Below are positions 24,202 to 33,115 of a stretch of 64,000 bases of DNA, one piece after another. The notes under the pieces are model-generated. The model made no database searches. It had not been told where the DNA came from and saw only the letters and a list, made by a program, of their open reading frames with translations. Source of the DNA: a virus; the IMG/VR virus record IMGVR_UViG_3300011187_000003, positions 1-64,000 of that record. One strand, given 5' to 3'. The translations under genes and the position numbers were made by a program. Each line of letters starts with the position of its first letter. Position 1 is the first letter of the stretch.

Positions 24202-24912
24202 TTAAAGTTTATTAATATTTTTGTCAACAACATCTGAAGGTAATAGCTTTAAAACCTTTTCAGCAACCATCTCAGTCCTCTGTACATCTCTTCTGCAGTG
24301 GGTGATTACATCATCAAGCTTACCTTGTTCAATAAGCTCTTTAGTTTTAGCCCCATCTATGTACTCCTCTTGCTGGTAAGGGTCAAAGAAAAACTGGTAA
24401 ACAGATTGTAAATCATTAGAGGAGATTGTTTTGTCCTCTTCATAATCTAACCAGTCAACATTTTTCATTTTAGTTAGTTTTTTATATGTTTTAGGTTTTG
24501 TGGTATACTCAACATCATTTGCTTTTGCTAACTTTTTAACATCAGACGCTCTCAATCTTGACTTTGGCACAGGCTCAGTAACATTGGTGCTAGTATTAAA
24601 ATACCTCTTTACGAGTGGGTAAATATCAATGTGATGTAAACCATCCATTGACCATTGTATCCCCTTTAAGCCTGCCTTAGTGCGCAAGAATGGGAAATCA
24701 AATCCTCCCTGATAATTCTCACCATTGTAGGTAACCACCAAAGTATCCCATCTACTAAGCTGTGACATAAAATTCATTAACCCTTGAAGGGTAGTATTAA
24801 TCTCATTAGCATTTCTTTTCCTTGTCACACTGCAAACAAAGTCATTGTCAATTGCTGATAGGCCAGTAGTTTCAATATCAAAAGTCGTTAAATTCCACCT
24901 TCCAAAACTCAT
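24202..24912 (-). CDS. DEDD-family 3'-5' exonuclease
   Basis: 236 residues from ATG 24912 (RBS GGGGAG); the longer frame runs into the promoter. Exo I is FDIETTGLS, Exo II YNGENYQGGFDFPFL and Exo III HCRRDVQRT, the RNase H-like exonuclease signature. Independent of the DnaE polymerase at 57.8 kb, it may supply proofreading or process replication ends. First gene of its operon after a class A promoter. Confidence 0.8.
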   Translation of the reverse strand: MSFGRWNLTTFDIETTGLSAIDNDFVCSVTRKRNANEINTTLQGLMNFMSQLSRWDTLVVTYNGENYQGGFDFPFLRTKAGLKGIQWSMDGLHHIDIYPLVKRYFNTSTNVTEPVPKSRLRASDVKKLAKANDVEYTTKPKTYKKLTKMKNVDWLDYEEDKTISSNDLQSVYQFFFDPYQQEEYIDGAKTKELIEQGKLDDVITHCRRDVQRTEMVAEKVLKLLPSDVVDKNINKL

Positions 24913-24939
24913 CCTATCTCCCCTTTTCCTCTTACTATT

Positions 24940-24968
24940 ATTATACACAAATCGTTATCTTTTTTCAA
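24940..24968 (-). promoter_or_regulatory. Class A promoter of the exonuclease gene
   Basis: TTGAAA (24963-24968), a 17-base spacer ending TTGTG, TATAAT (24940-24945) then AATAGTAAG. Confidence 0.8.
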
Positions 24969-24985
24969 CCATTATTTTACACTTA

Positions 24986-25933
24986 TTACAATTTATCTCT
25001 ATTCTTGTAACATTTATCAAAAATACTTTTATCTTCAATATCAGCAATGTCTTTGTATTCTTCAGGCAATTCTATTACTTCAACATTCATCAATGCCAGT
25101 ATCTTTTTAATAGCCTTGTTTCTACCATTCACACCTTCTTCATCTGAATCAAAGCATAGCACAGCAGTGCTTCCCAACTGTCTAAGTATCCATTTTCTCT
25201 CACCTAAGTCATTATTACCTAGAGCTACAGCATTTTTATAACCCCATTGAGCCAACCTCAGTACAGATTTTTCATCCTCAACAACAATCACTTCATTAGT
25301 ATCTAGCTGGCTAACTCTATGTGCATTATAAAATGTCTTTGCTTTACTGCCACCTTTTTTAGTTTTATACTTAGCATCATGCTCATCAGTAACATCTCTC
25401 CCAGCTACAGCAACTAAATCACCATCAATATTACGCCAAGCAAATATTACTCTGTTGTGGAGGTCGTCAAAAGGGTCAGCACTATATCCCACATCATATT
25501 CTTCCAGTATTTCCTGCGAGAAGCCTTTGTCTAGCAGGTATTGGTGAGTATACTGTGAATACTCCTCAACAAGATTTTCATTAATGGTTTGATTATCTTC
25601 TTTGTCAACTAACTCTAGCAATGATTCTTGAGTTTTGGTTTGGCTATCAAAAACTATTTTCTGATTACTAAAACTTTCTCCAGTGATTATCTCTACTGCT
25701 TCTTTAAAGGTCACACCCTCATATTCTCTAACAAAGTCTATGGTGTCACCACTTGCACCACAACCCTGACAATGATAAACATTCTTGTCAGTATTGATAA
25801 AGAGGGAGGGGTCATTGTCGTCATGAAAGGGACAAACAGCCTTATACTCATCCCCCATTGCCCTTTCTATATCTATGTATTGCTCAATCACTCCCTCAAT
25901 TGCTATATCATTCTTTATTTCACTGACCTTCAT
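24986..25933 (-). CDS. dnaG: DnaG-type primase (zinc finger plus Toprim)
   Basis: 315 residues. The CHC2 zinc finger is CPFHDDNDPS with CQGCGASGD. The RNA polymerase basic region follows, then Toprim with VIVVEDEKSVL and CFDSDEEG. It makes RNA primers on the template opened by the DnaB-type helicase encoded just upstream. Shorter than bacterial DnaG, lacking an obvious helicase-binding domain. Confidence 0.88.
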   Translation of the reverse strand: MKVSEIKNDIAIEGVIEQYIDIERAMGDEYKAVCPFHDDNDPSLFINTDKNVYHCQGCGASGDTIDFVREYEGVTFKEAVEIITGESFSNQKIVFDSQTKTQESLLELVDKEDNQTINENLVEEYSQYTHQYLLDKGFSQEILEEYDVGYSADPFDDLHNRVIFAWRNIDGDLVAVAGRDVTDEHDAKYKTKKGGSKAKTFYNAHRVSQLDTNEVIVVEDEKSVLRLAQWGYKNAVALGNNDLGERKWILRQLGSTAVLCFDSDEEGVNGRNKAIKKILALMNVEVIELPEEYKDIADIEDKSIFDKCYKNRDKL

Positions 25934-25935
25934 AG

Positions 25936-26292
25936 TTACACTCTGTCATTTACTTCAGGGTTTTTAGCAACATAGACTTTACTATTGAACTTAATTACCA
26001 CTACATCACCTGAACGAACAGTCATGTCTCCATCATGCTCATATGCCCTTGAGACCATACCATCAATCTCTTCATCACTAAGCTCAACACCAGTAACTGG
26101 TTTGAAATTATCAGGATACACATCCACAGCCTCAACCTCTGGTACTTTGTACATGTTATCATCAGGGCTATTAATAAGGGATACTACATAATCATCTCCT
26201 TTATTATATTCTAACTTTGCATATGAACCTACTAGTTTTTTCCTAACATATGGTAAACAACTATCAACATCCTTAACCAAAACAACTCCCAT
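25936..26292 (-). CDS. Unknown protein between helicase and primase
   Basis: 118 residues, soluble, with a C-terminal SH3/OB-like strand pattern (RSGDVVVIKFNSKVYVAKN). The position suggests a replication accessory; nothing specific is recognised. Confidence 0.6.
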   Translation of the reverse strand: MGVVLVKDVDSCLPYVRKKLVGSYAKLEYNKGDDYVVSLINSPDDNMYKVPEVEAVDVYPDNFKPVTGVELSDEEIDGMVSRAYEHDGDMTVRSGDVVVIKFNSKVYVAKNPEVNDRV

Positions 26293-26325
26293 ATATTATT
26301 CACTCCTCTTAGTATTATTTCACAT

Positions 26326-27720
26326 CTATTGTTCTACAAATAATAATCTTTCTTGGTCTAAATTCATCTCAATACATTCTCCATTGTTAGTGAAGTCATG
26401 CTCACTACCATGTCTATTTTTCTTGATTACAAAAGCATAGTCACCCATCAATAAGTGTTCTTCTCTCTCTTCATTAGAGATTTTCTTTAAGATAGCATAA
26501 GCTGTTGAATGTCTCTCAATATCCTGTGATTCTGCAGAGAACATTTCCTGATATGTCTTTGCCTGACTAGCTGTTGCCACCCAAATACCTAGTGGGTCAG
26601 CGATATCTTCCTTCATTCTATTAACAACATCACCTAACCAGTGGCGTAAAGCTTCATCACTGCCACCAAAGGCAGAACTACGCTTAACATAGTCCCAAAC
26701 AAATCCTTGAATATCATATTTATTTTTGTAGTATCTAGCTCTACGAACAAGTTTATCTGCTGAGTATCCTCTAATTAAGTCTATGTAGATGGGGGATTCT
26801 TCAAGGGTTTTTACTGCATCAAGTACTCTCTTCCTCATCTTTTCATTACCCTTCTTGTTATAAATACCATTCTCTATGTAGTTTGGTGGTAGGCCAGCTA
26901 TCTCAGCTACCATTCTGTCTCTCTGCTCATGTTTAGGCATCTCATTAGCTCCCCAATATACTGGTTTACCATCATCAACACCAACTTTTTTAACTATATT
27001 CTTCAGCATGATTGATTTACCCACACCAGTTTGAGCATTGATTATAAGGACACTACCATCTCTTAATAGCCCCTGTGAAAAGGTATCAACTTGTGGGTAT
27101 GGTGAAGGCTGACCAGTAAATCCTTTATTGTTGACTTCTCTGCTTAGGTACTCATCCCTCATACCTTCAGCAATATGCTCTGCTTGGTGAGTTTGATTAG
27201 TATACTCATCAGTAACCTCAAGTGTTGTCCTCTCAGCAAGGCCTAATACTTCCTCTAAGCTCATCTTTTGATAATCCTGAATAAATTTATCCTTGAGATT
27301 ATCATTCCTTGCTATCAAATCATTAATAGCAACATCTTTCTGAAGGTCTTTTATGTACATATCTATACTACTAGGGTCAACATCAAGCTTCTTAAGTGTT
27401 CTTATGTATTTTGATATTGCCTGTTCAGCATTATCATTCTTGTCACCTAACTCTTCCTCAAAAATTTCTCTAACATTATGGAATTTATCTATATAATTAA
27501 TAAGTGTTACTTCATCAAACCTACCATGCTCCATATCTTTCTTTCTTGCTATGTAGTCCAGTATCTCAAACAATGACCTGTTGTACTCAACATCAGTGTA
27601 CTTGTCAAAATCCTCTTCAGTTAATTCAACCTGATAAATAAGTGGTGGATTCTGAGCAATACAAGCTAAGATGCTTTGTTCAATAATCTTAGTGTCTATT
27701 ATCTCATCCTGCACAAACAT
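26326..27720 (-). CDS. dnaB: DnaB-like replicative helicase
   Basis: 464 residues. An N-terminal helical domain, then a RecA-like core with Walker A NAQTGVGKS (about residue 232), GANEMPKHEQRDRM, Walker B-type QGFVWDYVKR and a Gln sensor near TASQAKTY. Hexameric 5'-3' helicase at the fork. Divergent from host DnaB. Confidence 0.88.
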   Translation of the reverse strand: MFVQDEIIDTKIIEQSILACIAQNPPLIYQVELTEEDFDKYTDVEYNRSLFEILDYIARKKDMEHGRFDEVTLINYIDKFHNVREIFEEELGDKNDNAEQAISKYIRTLKKLDVDPSSIDMYIKDLQKDVAINDLIARNDNLKDKFIQDYQKMSLEEVLGLAERTTLEVTDEYTNQTHQAEHIAEGMRDEYLSREVNNKGFTGQPSPYPQVDTFSQGLLRDGSVLIINAQTGVGKSIMLKNIVKKVGVDDGKPVYWGANEMPKHEQRDRMVAEIAGLPPNYIENGIYNKKGNEKMRKRVLDAVKTLEESPIYIDLIRGYSADKLVRRARYYKNKYDIQGFVWDYVKRSSAFGGSDEALRHWLGDVVNRMKEDIADPLGIWVATASQAKTYQEMFSAESQDIERHSTAYAILKKISNEEREEHLLMGDYAFVIKKNRHGSEHDFTNNGECIEMNLDQERLLFVEQ

Positions 27721-27728
27721 CCCTCCTA

Positions 27729-28160
27729 TTAAACTGTTTTTCCTTTTGAATATAAGATATATGATGTATTAATTGTAAAAAGGAGCATCAGATTTCTGTT
27801 AGATAATTTTCCAGAACCATCTAAGTGAAGCTCACAAAAACTATTTATCATAGAGGCATACTTCTTTTTGTCGAGCCTTCTTAGTTTATATGTTTTTTTA
27901 AACTGCAAGAAAAGCTCTATAATTTCTTGCTCATATAACCCTCTTTCTAGTAATAGAGAAATAATATCTTTATTGAAGCTTTGACATGTTGCAGTTATGT
28001 CTATATCAGCCTTAAGATACAAGTCTAAAAGAGTTTTATCTAAGCCTCTTACAACACTTGCTACCATCTCACTAGAGGTAGTTCTGTGTCCTAGCTCACC
28101 AAAATAACCTCTTAAAATATCAATATAGTCATGTGTTAAGCTTCTTGTAGTGGTCATCAT
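27729..28160 (-). CDS. Unknown helical protein upstream of DnaB
   Basis: 143 residues, mainly helical with basic patches (KKTYKLRRLDKKKY). It overlaps the transglycosylase gene stop. Possibly a helicase loader by position only. Confidence 0.55.
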   Translation of the reverse strand: MMTTTRSLTHDYIDILRGYFGELGHRTTSSEMVASVVRGLDKTLLDLYLKADIDITATCQSFNKDIISLLLERGLYEQEIIELFLQFKKTYKLRRLDKKKYASMINSFCELHLDGSGKLSNRNLMLLFTINTSYILYSKGKTV

Positions 28161-28795
28161 ATTTTACTCCCCTTCCTGTTTTGTTCCATTAATTTTGAGT
28201 GATAAGTAATTCTTCCCAGCACTTCCATAACATATTTTCTCCATCTCTCTTTATTTTCATCAACTGAAGGGTTGTTATAAGACATAATTGCAGTAAATCT
28301 ATCCTTCTTTTGTTGTAGCTGGTGGTAGTAATAGTACACAGCAAGCTTAGCCTGAGTATTAGTATCTTCTGCAAGTAAATCTCTGTCGTATTTCCAGCCT
28401 CTGCTGTTAGCAATTCCTTTTGCTGTATTCCACTGCATAGAGAATACACCAAATGATGTACCATTATCTATATAATTATTATAATTGACAAAACCAGTCT
28501 CCAACTCAACAATTGCAAAAATATCCTTAGCAACTCTCTTATAATGAACTTCAGGGTACATATAATTTAGTTTTTTGCTCCACTCAATAATAGAATCAAC
28601 CCTTTTTTGTGCCTGTTTAAATGTCATAGCATCAGCTGTATCCAATTCAGGCCTATTTCTTACCCACTTATCATTGATAAACATTGCCCTCTTAATTCCA
28701 AACTCTCTAAAAGAAGCTGTTTGACCCACAACTGTAAATATCAACACAAGCAATGCTAATAGGGCTATAGTTAACGCTTCCTGTTTAGATAACAT
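28157..28795 (-). CDS. Membrane-anchored lytic transglycosylase (SLT domain)
   Basis: 212 residues. One N-terminal transmembrane segment (residues 8-25), then an SLT-type fold with catalytic Glu in IVELETGF, GTSFGVFSMQWNTAKG and AIMSYN. Cleaves the glycan strand of peptidoglycan. Lying in the replication operon and away from tail or lysis genes, it might modify the wall early, for instance to block superinfection. Confidence 0.75.
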   Translation of the reverse strand: MLSKQEALTIALLALLVLIFTVVGQTASFREFGIKRAMFINDKWVRNRPELDTADAMTFKQAQKRVDSIIEWSKKLNYMYPEVHYKRVAKDIFAIVELETGFVNYNNYIDNGTSFGVFSMQWNTAKGIANSRGWKYDRDLLAEDTNTQAKLAVYYYYHQLQQKKDRFTAIMSYNNPSVDENKERWRKYVMEVLGRITYHSKLMEQNRKGSKI

Positions 28796-28826
28796 AATAT
28801 ACCTCCTTATAATTTAAAGGGAGAGA

Positions 28827-28844
28827 AAGGCCTGTTTTGGCCTT
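28827..28844 (-). terminator. Hairpin before the transglycosylase gene
   Basis: AAGGCC/GGCCTT with a 6-base loop, extended by a weaker outer stem. T-rich but interrupted sequence follows on the minus strand, so termination may be partial. Confidence 0.45.
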
Positions 28845-28861
28845 CCTATCCCAATATGTAC

Positions 28862-29821
28862 TTACAGTAATTCTTCATATTCCTCTGACTCAATAATACC
28901 TTGGTAACTATCAATTTCCTCAATAGTTAACTCATTAACTTTTTCTTTGCCAAACTTCTTCTTCAGAATCTTTCTGCTTTCAGCTGGCTTAATGCCTGCA
29001 TCTTTGATTTTAGAGATTAACTCTTTTTTCTTAGGCTTTTTGTCTTGCCTTTTGTAATAATCATCAATCATCTGCTGAGTTACACCTTGTTCTTCATTGT
29101 TTCTCTCAATGGCCTCATCAAAGGCTTCTTTTAGCTCATCAAAATCTAGGTCAATCTTATCTGTATTGAAGTCTAAGCGTGACCCTGCTTCCTGATGATT
29201 GGTAGGTCTAACAAAGAGCTTTCTCTGCCCTTCTTCATCAAAGTCAGCAAGTAAGAAGATGTCAGTCATATTCTTAAGGAACTTACCTGCTTTGCCACCT
29301 ACATCTAAGTCAATCTTATTTTTCTCCCCACCTAAACCATCTTTCTCAGTGGTGGTTTTCATATGTGCTACAAAGATTACACCAAACCCATTTGATAAGA
29401 GTTTTCTAATGATACCTTCAACTTCATCATTGACGAACCCCCAACCCTTACCAAAATCTCCTATATCAGCTGGAGAATCAACATTATATTTCTTTTTGAT
29501 ATAATCCTTAGCCAAATCATATGGCACGCCAAATGGGTCGAATATGGCTGTTTTAAAGCCATATCCATCATTCTCAATAAACTCATTCACACCAGCCTTA
29601 AAAACTACCCATGCATGTTTATTTAACTCATTTGATTTCTTCATTACATCAAACTCATGTGTTAATAGTCCTGATGTAGATGGTTCAAACTTAAAGTGGT
29701 ATGGTTTTGGAAAGTCATTTGCTAGTGTAGTCTTACCAACCTTATTTCTACCTGTTATTACCCAAATATACTCTTCCATCTTTTGCTTTGGGATGGAAGG
29801 TTCTAAATCAAGAATACCCAT
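28862..29821 (-). CDS. Sak4-like RecA-fold ATPase (single-strand annealing recombination)
   Basis: 319 residues. Walker A GRNKVGKTT at about 23-31, FKTAIFDPFG as Walker B region and VIFVAHMKTTTE resembling the Sak4/AAA_24 group. The C-terminal 60 residues form a lysine-rich helical tail. Sak4 ATPases act with a phage SSB, and the next gene upstream is SSB-like. Confidence 0.75.
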   Translation of the reverse strand: MGILDLEPSIPKQKMEEYIWVITGRNKVGKTTLANDFPKPYHFKFEPSTSGLLTHEFDVMKKSNELNKHAWVVFKAGVNEFIENDGYGFKTAIFDPFGVPYDLAKDYIKKKYNVDSPADIGDFGKGWGFVNDEVEGIIRKLLSNGFGVIFVAHMKTTTEKDGLGGEKNKIDLDVGGKAGKFLKNMTDIFLLADFDEEGQRKLFVRPTNHQEAGSRLDFNTDKIDLDFDELKEAFDEAIERNNEEQGVTQQMIDDYYKRQDKKPKKKELISKIKDAGIKPAESRKILKKKFGKEKVNELTIEEIDSYQGIIESEEYEELL

Positions 29822-29886
29822 ATATTTATCACTCCTATTTTTTTAATTTATAATATTATTTTACTACTCTTTGTTATACTTTACAT

Positions 29887-30807
29887 TTAATAGCCAGATT
29901 CAAAATTGTTATCAAAGCCATCTTCAAACCCACCTAACTCATCAACATCAGCCTGCTCATGCACTGTACCAATAAAGCCAACTTCAAGCTCATTTAAGTT
30001 ACCTTGAACGATATCATACTTGTTAGTGATTACCTCAGTGTTGATATCACAGCCAACTGTAATATTATCATACTGCTTAATCTTATCATCAAACTGTTCA
30101 GCGATATCACCATATGCTACTAAGTGGAATAGCTCTAAGTTATATAATCCATCCTTAGCCTCATCTAGTTTCTCAGCTAGCATGTAAAGCTTCTTGATAT
30201 CAGTGGTATCCTCAATCTTTTCTTTTAACCTAATGATTTCTGCATCAACATCATCATTTGTATCTATGTAGTATTCAACTTCATTAAGTAAGACTTCCTG
30301 TCTAGTCATATCATCATTGTTCTCACCTTTTTCAACATCAAACTGGTCAAAAATACCAAGTGTGATTTCAGCTTTAGGGGTTTTTTCTTCAACTTCCTGA
30401 CCTCTAACTTCTTTAACAAGGTTAATCTCTTTAGTTACTACATCTCCTGAAAGTCTTGCAGTAGCCATTTCTTCAGAAGTTTCAGAGACCTTATCAATAC
30501 CATATACTTTATTTTTTCTCTTGCTAATCATTCTATTAGCAATTCTTCTCTGCCAATCTCCATTGAACTTACTTTCATCTAGCTCTCCACTGATGCGATA
30601 CTTATCACCATCTACAAGGCTCTTAAGGGCATCCTTTACAATACTAAGTGGTTTACCATTATCTTTCTTTTCCCACATCTGCACAGTAATATTATTACCA
30701 TCTGCATTGAGTCTAACTTTGCCAAGTGGGGTACCAATATCTGTATTGTACCCAATATCCTCAACTGTTCCTACTACCTTTGCACTATTCCCAAATCTAC
30801 TATCCAT
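29887..30807 (-). CDS. OB-fold single-stranded DNA-binding-like protein
   Basis: 306 residues. Residues 5-105 have the strand order of an OB fold (KVVGTVEDIGY, NITVQMWEKK, YRISGELDESK). The middle is acidic and helical, and the C-terminus is acidic with aromatic tips (GFEDGFDNNFESGY), like SSB tails that recruit partners. Pairing with the Sak4-like ATPase supports an SSB role. Confidence 0.6.
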   Translation of the reverse strand: MDSRFGNSAKVVGTVEDIGYNTDIGTPLGKVRLNADGNNITVQMWEKKDNGKPLSIVKDALKSLVDGDKYRISGELDESKFNGDWQRRIANRMISKRKNKVYGIDKVSETSEEMATARLSGDVVTKEINLVKEVRGQEVEEKTPKAEITLGIFDQFDVEKGENNDDMTRQEVLLNEVEYYIDTNDDVDAEIIRLKEKIEDTTDIKKLYMLAEKLDEAKDGLYNLELFHLVAYGDIAEQFDDKIKQYDNITVGCDINTEVITNKYDIVQGNLNELEVGFIGTVHEQADVDELGGFEDGFDNNFESGY

Positions 30808-30868
30808 TATTATCCTCTCCTTTAAATAATTTTATTAAAAGACTTATGTACAAGAACATTTATGTTAA

Positions 30869-30894
30869 TCAGAGGGGAGGGTAGACCCCTCTGA
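30869..30894. terminator. Hairpin between SSB-like gene and upstream operon
   Basis: 9-bp perfect stem TCAGAGGGG/CCCCTCTGA with an 8-base loop. No T-run follows on the minus strand, so it may be a processing or attenuation site. Confidence 0.5.
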
Positions 30895-30898
30895 AGGC

Positions 30899-31069
30899 TT
30901 AACTGAGAACCTCAATTGCTTCTAATAACTTCTCTTCTTCCTTATCTTCTATGTCCCCCCCAAATTTTCTCAGGGTCATTATACAAAACTCTTTGCATTG
31001 CTCAATTACTTTTGCTCCTAGTGACCTATTTTCTGATAGGCAATTACATTTATCATCTTCTTTTTCCAC
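30899..31069 (-). CDS. 56-residue protein with GTG start
   Basis: GTG at 31069 follows AAGGAG with nine bases between. The product starts MEKEDDKCNCLSENRS and contains four cysteines (CNC, CKEFC); it may bind metal. Transcribed from the class A promoter at 31142-31170. Confidence 0.55.
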   Translation of the reverse strand: MEKEDDKCNCLSENRSLGAKVIEQCKEFCIMTLRKFGGDIEDKEEEKLLEAIEVLS

Positions 31070-31141
31070 TACAGACCACTCCTTGTTGAGATTTTGTTGT
31101 ATTTTTTATCATTTGTCCCCAATTTTACCCTGTCTAATATT

Positions 31142-31170
31142 ATTATACAAGTGAGACACTAATTTTTCAA
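31142..31170 (-). promoter_or_regulatory. Class A promoter
   Basis: TTGAAA (31165-31170), 17 bases, TATAAT (31142-31147) then AATATTAG, identical downstream to the promoter at 2617. Likely drives the small GTG gene and the SSB/Sak4 genes. Confidence 0.8.
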
Positions 31171-31211
31171 CCAGATTTTGGGATTTTTTTTGAGAAATTT
31201 TTAATTAACTA

Positions 31212-32252
31212 TTATTTTTGGTTTAATTTCCTTGCTCTGAGATGAGGGAACAGCTGTTTTTTACCTTCCACTCTGCTTTTTGCAAAGTCATCCAGTAATG
31301 TAAAGAAGTATCCAATATTAGCTCCTTTTTTAGCTGTCATCTCCAGTGCTTCAAAAACTAAGGTATTGTCAAAGTAATATCCAAAAGCTATCTCCATCTG
31401 TTTCAATGTTGGTAGCTGGCTAAATGTTTTATCAAACTCTTTTATAAATTCTACACCTAGCTCCTCAGAAATATATTTAGGCAAGTTATCCACAAGCTGT
31501 TTAATTTTAATTTCAAACTCCCCTAGTTCTTTTTCTTTTTCTTTAATTCTTGTTAATAAAGAACTATGGTTCTTCTTTGTGGGGATGTTTTGACACAGTG
31601 CGAATACATCCCCCTGCGAATCTCCACATGGGGAACTATTATCCCCCTGCGAGGATTCCTGTTGTGACAGTGTTCCATCCACTTTTTCATCTTTTTGGTC
31701 ACATGGGGAACTATTATCCCCCTGTGATTTTGCCCCCTGTGGATAACTTTCAGGTGGAGACTCAATTTTACCCTGTGGATAACTTTCTTCTACATCATCT
31801 TCAGGGAATAAAGAGTAAAAAGAACTGGTAAAATTACCTAACTTTTTTTCAAGAATTTCATCCCTTGCTTTTTTGTTAACATCCTCTCCCTTTTTATTCC
31901 TTTTAACAGGGAGTCTTTCATATGCTAATTCTTTAGTCCATAGTTTTCTTTTGGTATAGATGTAACCTTTCTTCACCAAAAATGGGATTCCTTTCTTTTT
32001 TATATAGCCTTTACTATACCCTGTTTCTTTTGCAATGGTTTTTCTACTGACCCAGCAAGTGCCATCTGCATCCATATGAAGGGCAAGGCAGATAAATACT
32101 GAGAGAGAGCAACCCTTAAGCTCATTCAACTGTTGTTCTCTAAACAATGTATTAAGCTTAATATAAACATTCCTTGAGAACTCTTTATCTTGATTTAACC
32201 TGCCCTCTCTACCAAAGCTAACTGTAATATCTTTTTTCTCTGTCACTGGCAT
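31212..32252 (-). CDS. O-type replication initiator with internal iterons
   Basis: 346 residues. The N-terminal 120 residues form a winged helix/HTH (LSVFICLALHMDADGTCWVSRKTIAKETGYSK in type), like phage O/RepA initiators. The middle (about 145-230) is low complexity with repeated SQGDNSSPC and SYPQG peptides. These are the coded form of DNA repeats and DnaA boxes at 31608-31782. The C-terminal helical domain may contact the helicase. As in phage lambda O, the origin would lie inside the initiator gene. Confidence 0.7.
   Translation of the reverse strand: MPVTEKKDITVSFGREGRLNQDKEFSRNVYIKLNTLFREQQLNELKGCSLSVFICLALHMDADGTCWVSRKTIAKETGYSKGYIKKKGIPFLVKKGYIYTKRKLWTKELAYERLPVKRNKKGEDVNKKARDEILEKKLGNFTSSFYSLFPEDDVEESYPQGKIESPPESYPQGAKSQGDNSSPCDQKDEKVDGTLSQQESSQGDNSSPCGDSQGDVFALCQNIPTKKNHSSLLTRIKEKEKELGEFEIKIKQLVDNLPKYISEELGVEFIKEFDKTFSQLPTLKQMEIAFGYYFDNTLVFEALEMTAKKGANIGYFFTLLDDFAKSRVEGKKQLFPHLRARKLNQK
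31608..31782 (-). repeat. Candidate replication origin inside the initiator gene
   Basis: ATCCCCCTGYGA occurs at 31608, 31641 and 31716. A 25-bp block beginning CACATGGGG is perfectly repeated at 31625-31649 and 31700-31724 and is itself a dyad (CACAnGGGG and CCCCnTGTG). Two exact DnaA boxes (TTATCCACA on the minus strand) lie at 31738-31746 and 31774-31782. Confidence 0.65.
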
Positions 32253-32319
32253 CACCTGCTTCCTTTTTTTAGCATCTCACTTGTTCTACATATTACTATA
32301 TCAAGCACACTATAATTTA

Positions 32320-32907
32320 TCAAGCATAACTAAGAATTTTTTTCAGTTTTTTCTTAATCTTTTTCATTCTCTTCCCAATTGCCTGATGTGTGATGCCTAG
32401 CCTTTTGCCAATCTCTTCATATGTGCATTGTTCATAGTAATAACATTCTAACACGAACAACTGTTCACTGTCAAGCTTATCCTTTAGGAAATCAACTACA
32501 CTATTATTAAGAGCAGTGGCCTCTGTATCCTTATCTGATTCCACCTCTAATGTTTTATCATCCTCATACTCATAGTTCAAACTCAGACAATCATCAATAG
32601 CATCATTGCCTCTCTCTATGTAGTTAATCTTCCTAGATTCTAAAACATGCTTTAAATATGTATTAAATCTTGTTGACCTATTAGGATTATAATTATTGAC
32701 ACCAACTTCAATAGTCTTTAACATTAAATGTTGTAGTAGGTCATCATCTAAACCTCTCCTTGTTGTAGCAACCTGCTTGATAGTACCTATATTATTACTG
32801 ATTATCTTATGCAACTCATCTCCATCACCTGCTTTGGCCTTCTCCCAATTAACCTCCTTTTTTTCACTGTCAAATCTGTAATTGGACAAAGAGAAAACTT
32901 TACTCAT
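32320..32907 (-). CDS. Sigma-70 family RNA polymerase sigma factor
   Basis: 195 residues. Region 2-like sequence (DDLLQHLMLKTIEVG, NRSTRFNTYLKHVLESR) and a clear region 4 HTH (CTYEEIGKRLGITHQAIGKRM) near the end. Lacks regions 1 and 3. It could direct host polymerase to one of the two promoter families in this genome. The gene is divergent from the cI-like repressor. Confidence 0.8.
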   Translation of the reverse strand: MSKVFSLSNYRFDSEKKEVNWEKAKAGDGDELHKIISNNIGTIKQVATTRRGLDDDLLQHLMLKTIEVGVNNYNPNRSTRFNTYLKHVLESRKINYIERGNDAIDDCLSLNYEYEDDKTLEVESDKDTEATALNNSVVDFLKDKLDSEQLFVLECYYYEQCTYEEIGKRLGITHQAIGKRMKKIKKKLKKILSYA

Positions 32908-32940
32908 TTATTTTTTGCCCCCTCTTTTGATGCTATAATT

Positions 32941-33043
32941 ATGATACCACATTTGACACAGTTTGTCAAGTAATATTATAAATCTAATTTATTTCCATTT
33001 TTTTCAAACAATACTTGACAATTTTTATAAGTTATACTATAAT
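32941..33043. promoter_or_regulatory. Divergent promoters and operator between sigma and cI-like genes
   Basis: Leftward: TTGACA (32964-32969), 17 bases, TATCAT (32941-32946). Rightward: TTGACA (33015-33020), 17 bases, TATAAT (33038-33043). A perfect inverted repeat TTGACA-N5-TGTCAA at 32953-32969 overlaps the leftward -35 and is a likely repressor operator. Confidence 0.7.
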
Positions 33044-33115
33044 ATAGTTAAGTTGAATGAATCATCACAACACTTCAACAAAGTTCTACAAAGTTTTAAA
33101 AGGAGATGATTAACA

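Noticed and set aside
31602-31790. CRISPR-like array
   Set aside because: Only two copies of the 25-bp block and three short iterons, with unequal spacing and inside a gene; an origin explains them better. No cas genes are present.
31550-31831. Plus-strand frame opposite the initiator gene
   Set aside because: Caused by the iteron repeats; the minus-strand HTH protein explains the region and has the ribosome site.
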